From NCBI GenBank assembly GCA_039654915.1, contig CM077599.1, positions 12,960,501 to 13,024,500 of the forward strand: a DNA stretch of 64,000 nt, in the 5' to 3' direction. Origin of the DNA: Aquilaria yunnanensis (Eukaryota > Streptophyta > Magnoliopsida > Malvales > Thymelaeaceae). Under the pieces are notes generated by a model, which saw only the letters and a list, made by a program, of their open reading frames with translations, made no database searches and was not told the origin of the DNA. A program made the translations under genes and the position numbers. Positions 59,242-64,000 of this stretch are shown here, piece after piece. Each line of letters opens with the position of its first letter. The stretch's first letter is position 1.

Positions 59242-59621
59242 CAAAAAGTCCGTAACCTTGTTTAAATATTTCATTTTAAAAATTCCATTAACGGGACCAT
59301 TAAATTGGACAAAAAAAAGTGAAAAACTAATATTAACTTCTTAAAATTTTTCCTTTTATCATTTTATCATTTAAATTTTGAAACTTCTGCATCTAACAAT
59401 CCAACCTTCGTCTTTATAATCCGCCACACTTTTGTCCCTCTCTTGCCACTATCCTGCACCACCCGTATGCTCTGCTTCCTCTTCTTCTTAACCAAATTCA
59501 CTCACATTTCTTCCTAAAGACATGGACATCTTTGTTGTTTCTAGTTCTACTAATCCTCTCCCATTTTCTTATCTTGTGTCTCTGTTCATTGTTGCTTGCG
59601 CAAATATCAAATCTTTTAACA
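59242..59621. other. Spacer between the MULE and the hAT element
   Basis: No gene or paired repeat was seen. Confidence 0.5.
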
Positions 59622-59629
59622 AATCTGGC

Positions 59630-60527
59630 TAGGGGTGTATGAATCGGGTTTCGATTTGGGTTCGGGCCTAAACTCAATTTTTTTGGACACATAAACTTTT
59701 GCTATTTCTTAACCCAAACTAACCCAATTTTGCCTCTCAACTAGACCCGACCCTAACTCTAAAATATAGGATTAGGTCAGGTTGGATCGGGTTTGCTGAC
59801 ACCTTACCTCCAACCATTATTACCAGCTGCTGATGACCTGACCAACGGCGATGGGGGAACGACGACGAGGGAAGAAGGCCGAACGATGGCACGAGGAAAG
59901 GAGGAAGGGAGGCGAACGATAGCAAGTAAAGGAGGTTGAGGTGAAGGACGGTGGGGGAATGAGGCAAAATGATGGCGCGAGGGAGGGATCGAGGGAAGGA
60001 GGAAGGCAAAGAACGACGAAGGTCTGAAAGGAGGGAGGCTGAGGTTGTCATAGCGATGACAAGCGGCGATGGGATGATGAACAATAAGTAGGACAGATGG
60101 GCAAGATCTACAGCCGAGAAGGACGGACTGTGGGGCAGGCAGGTCGACAGTGGTGGGTGTGTGCACTGGTGTGTTCGAAGGGGAAGGAAATGAGTAGTTA
60201 AGTAGAGCATCAGATTTAGAAAGAGGAGAATGCGGCTGGGGGACTTGGGAATTAGGATGGTGATTTGGTCACTTAGTTTAGGGTTAGGCTTAGGTGCAAT
60301 GGGCCAAGCAAAATATATCAATGGGCTAGGCTGGGATAGGAAAATGAGGTTTTAGATGGGCCTAATAGTCGGGTCAATTTAGTGGTTTCGGGTGTAACAT
60401 GAACCAACCAAACTCCTAAGTTTTTTAGTAGGAATGAGTTTAGGTTAGCCTGAATACTCATTTTCCACTCCAGTGACCCGACCCTATACATTAGGTTTCG
60501 GGCTAAGATTGAAACCTTTCATCCCTA
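59630..60527. mobile_element. Non-autonomous hAT element, 898 bp
   Basis: The ends read TAGGGGTGTATGA and, reversed, TAGGGATGAAAGG. The 8-bp flanks AATCTGGC (59622-59629) and AATCCGGC (60528-60535) match at 7 of 8. The subterminal parts are rich in GGGTT/CGGGTT words. The GC-rich centre (59810-60180) carries a long minus-strand ORF of Ser/Pro/Leu-rich composition which I do not regard as a gene; it may be captured host DNA. Confidence 0.75.
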
Positions 60528-60535
60528 AATCCGGC

Positions 60536-63500
60536 AACACCATAAAAGTCCATCCATTACCTACTAAGAGGAACATCACAATCCAGTTTGACTTGTGAAA
60601 AACAGAAGATATAGTGTAATGCGTGGGAATATGATGGTGAACGAATAGTGACAATAGTTAGGAGTACTTAAACTGGTTTAGGGAGATCGGCTTCCCTAGA
60701 TATGTATTTAATTAAATATTCCTTGTAATTATATTGTAAACAAACGTTGGACAAAAATTGAGTGTCATAACAAACTATATAGGGTAGAATTAGCCTTTAC
60801 CATAGAATACTAGAGCTCAAACTTATGCCTAAAATTTTAATAGAGTTATGTGACATGTGTATTTCAATTTTGCTCATGCACTCAAAATTGGCTTAGCACA
60901 ATACCCCATAGTAGCACCAGTTTAAGTGTAAGAGTCTATTGTCCCACATTGGTTGGCAAAATGATAATGTAAATGGACACCTATAGGTAAGGCCAGTTTT
61001 CAAGGAGTGAGGTGACACTCTACATAAAACAGGCATCTAGAAGTAGGTTAATTACAGTTAATGTCTTTCAGGATTCATGCAACAAACCTCTTCATTCCAT
61101 AGTTTTAGGATTGTTCATTTTTACTTATTAAATTTTGTGTACCAAAAAAAGTGTAAAGTCTATTAAATCAAAACTTAAAATTTTACTTATGCACTAGTTT
61201 TTAGTTCTTATCCCCATGCATGACTTTGGTTAAGCATTCGAAACTAATCAAAGGCGGACAAATCTATGCCAATATATCATGTAAATAAATTCAATTTAAC
61301 ATATTCATTTTATGTTAAATTTCACAATGAAATTATAAAATATAGTCATTAATTTTTTCAGGATTTATAAAAAATTATCATTAAATTTCACCGTAAATCA
61401 AGACTAAAATTATACAACATCAATAGCTAGAATCACATAGATGCAGCAATGGAAATTCAGGAACTCACACTTGAACTCGATGAATTCAAGTTGGCGAGTG
61501 TTGACTGTCCCTGTTTATGCTCTGCTTTAATGGTGAAGGTATGGATAAAGTAGGCTTGTGACTGGGAGGAGAAGCTAAGAAGGTCACTTGGCAGGCGTGC
61601 TTGGTGCCTCAGTGCATTGGCTGATGGCATTGGCAGCCTAGCAAATGGCTCGTCTCTGGGAGGAGGTGATGAAAGGGATGACGAGAGAGGCTGGTCAGCA
61701 AAAGTTGCTCCTACTTATGCATTTGCTTGAATTGAGTAAATCGCTCATGCACATCACCATTGGTTTGTTTGTATCGCTCATGAATTGTGATTTGTGAGAA
61801 ATTAGGAATGAAGCCTAGGATTAAGAATTAGGAATTGAGAATTGGTTGGACTAGGTCGGTTTATTTGGTTTGAAAATAAATTTGGGTCAGGCTATATAAT
61901 ACAATATAGGTTTAGGTGGTGGGTCTAAATGTGTAATGGGCCTAACATAACTACCTAAGGATAAAACATAGTGTCGGATTTGTTATTTTTGGGTTCACTT
62001 GACCTAAAACCGTCTCTTGAAGTTTTAGAATCGAGTTAAGTGGGGCGAACCCAAATCCATGGTTTTTTCTCTCACAACCCAACACGAACCTAAAAGTTTC
62101 GATTAGGTTTGAGTTTGGGTTTAGGGTCATGACTTACACCCCTTTTTACAAGTGCTAAGGAACATTAGAATCACCTTATTGGAGAGGTGTGTTAGAATTA
62201 GCCTACGGGGAAGATAAGACTAGAAGTACCCCTTATAATAATGATATGCACTTATACTTAAAAAACTAGAACTAAAATCTTTTTTACCTTTAAAATTTAT
62301 CAACTCAAACCTTTTAGCCCCTGAACTTTGGCTCTAGTTGACTCATCCGTCAAACTATGCAAATTGGGAGCTTTTAAACCTTTACTCTTGTTAGATGAAT
62401 CACATGCCATTACATGTATGTTTTCTATCATGCAAAAGTTTCTTTAACTTATCTGAAGACCAAAACGAACATAAAAGGACAAATGAATAAGTAAACAATT
62501 TCCCACTTAAAGCCAAATAGGGAACTCGTTTGGTTCTTGGCACTAAACTCGCAATTGTTGCCGCTAATCGTGAATAATCCCTCGTTGAAAAAAAGGAAAT
62601 TTAACATTATCAAATGCTAAGACTTGGAATTCATGAATCAAATGTTGAGCAAAATATTAGTTCTTGCTCTTCAAGGTGCCTTTTGTGCACAAGGGGGTTG
62701 CAGTGAAATAAATGGTTATTCAGGATCTTGCTCGTAAGTTTTATCTTTGTTATTGTGCCATTGTTGTTTGTTTATCAGCAGATGACTCTTGAGCTAATTC
62801 ATGGTTCAGATTTGGAGTTGTACTTGCAAATGTTATCACGGCAAGTAATTCAATGCCGCAGAAGAAAAAACTTTTCATTCAGCAAGCACTGACGAACATA
62901 CCTTGATTAATGACTTTCATCCCGAGCAGCATGCAGCGTTTGGCATTTTTGGCCTATGGTAAATTAGTGTCTTTAAGTAACATTTGATATATCTTGGATC
63001 CCAAAAGGAAAAAAACTTGACCTTGAGAAAAAGAATAAGTTTTGAAGTTTCAGTGAGTTATAGCACATTTTCCAACATACTTATAATCGGAGGAGAATAA
63101 GGGAAGGAATTGATTTGAAACCAAAGTTTTTTCCTGTAGAACACAAGAATTATCTGAGGTAAAGGAGCTAACAAGATCATACTTAGGCAAATTGGCTTTG
63201 ATTTTACAGAGCATAAAAGAACTGAACAAGGTCAATGTCCAGAAAAACCCACATGTAGCAAATTTTGGTCCAGGTTAACAATCTATTCCTACTCATGAAG
63301 CTCTTCCTTTCTTGTCTTTGAGAAATGACTTGATTTTTTGTTGAAGTTTCGAAGCTCTTGAAAACAGATATTTCTTCTAACACCTTGTGGACCTCACAGT
63401 TTGATGGTAACTATGGCAATTACAATTGTGCCTCTGGTATCTGCATTAACTGCCTGTTCGGATCAAATTAACTCTCACTTATTAACTCATTTTTTTTGTC

Positions 63501-64000
63501 AGATGCGTTCCTTAGGCCATGCTAACCTTCCATTTGACTTAATTACCCCTCAATTTCTAACATATTACAATATCATACCTAGCAAGCTGGTAACTAAAAG
63601 TCCCTTTATTCAATTACCCAACCCGCTCGACTCTGCATTTTTTAACTTTACTTTTCTCTGAGTTTTCTCCAACCTGATTATTCCTAGCCCAGCTTGATGT
63701 CAATCCCTTGTTTGTATCAGATTTCTACCCCTTCTTCTCACCCTTAACTTTCATTGACTCAACTATTCTTCATTTAATGGGTTTATCAAGTACTCAAATG
63801 CACGTTCGGACTTGGGCTGTCACCGGTGGCGAGATTGCACAAATCTTCCGATTGGTACAATGGACATCTAACCAAACATGGCTTCGATCTAACAGCATTG
63901 GACGTTACAAAGGCTGGTTGATATGATACACGGGCATGAACTAGACAGAAGGGATGATCTCAACCTTCGAATGCACATTTCACCGTATTTTAACTCGAGC
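60536..64000. other. Intergenic DNA
   Basis: No convincing gene. Text at about 61850-62135 (GGGTTTAGGGTCATGACTTA then CACCCC) resembles a hAT-type end related to the 59630 element, and text at about 62310-62400 (AGCCCCTGAACTTTGG) resembles a MULE terminus; neither has a partner in view. ORFs at 63050-63926 have no recognised domain. Confidence 0.4.

Noticed and set aside
59737..60321. 194-codon minus-strand ORF
   Set aside because: Ser/Pro/Leu-rich, spans most of a hAT element including its subterminal repeats; a chance frame in GC-rich DNA is more likely.
1..64000. CRISPR arrays, operons, rRNA or tRNA genes
   Set aside because: No regularly spaced repeats with unique spacers, no bacterial gene layout, and no tRNA or rRNA sequence recognised by eye; a tRNAscan run would be needed to be certain about tRNAs.

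Overview
This is nuclear DNA of a flowering plant, almost certainly a eudicot. It is strongly AT-rich, its genes have GT-AG introns, and it is full of plant transposons. The species cannot be named from the sequence. Only three host genes look intact: a thaumatin-like protein (8090-8934, minus), an AUX1/LAX-type auxin influx carrier closest to LAX2 (19292-22394, plus, eight exons), and a cold-shock-domain glycine-rich zinc-knuckle protein (40026-40601, minus, intronless). They have unrelated roles (secreted PR-5-type protein, auxin uptake, RNA chaperone) and nothing suggests that they act together.

Most of the rest is mobile DNA or its remains. From left to right: a hAT-type terminus (to 657), two small TA-flanked MITEs (2381-2673, 4544-4775), a decayed hAT transposon with BED-finger and dimerisation-domain remnants (9275 to about 11870), a hAT-type MITE (23232-23651), a 4.7-kb terminal-inverted-repeat element (24265-28952) that carries a piece of a cold-shock-protein gene and a broken Myb/SANT-like gene, a complete but mutated Ty1/copia LTR retrotransposon (30564-35134), three neighbouring foldback elements (41911-43385), a 1-kb foldback element (46097-47114), and a Ty3/gypsy-like gag remnant (around 47.6 kb).

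The most notable part is the cluster of Mutator-like elements (MULEs) at 50-59 kb. A 1.4-kb element (50155-51567) has a perfect 9-bp target-site duplication and gene-like cargo. A 0.9-kb element (51597-52530) lies only 29 bp from it. A 5.6-kb, apparently full-length element (53625-59232) has 116-bp terminal inverted repeats, a perfect 9-bp duplication and an uninterrupted four-exon transposase of 824 residues. That large element also holds a second, damaged gene that faces the transposase: a GRF-zinc-finger-like segment, a coiled coil and a membrane helix. The convergent two-gene plan resembles maize MuDR, but the second gene is not recognisably mudrB. A non-autonomous hAT element with GC-rich cargo (59630-60527) follows. 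The last 3.5 kb holds no convincing gene.

No tRNA or rRNA gene and no CRISPR array was seen. All boundaries were placed by eye from repeats, splice sites and duplications; no alignment or database search was run.
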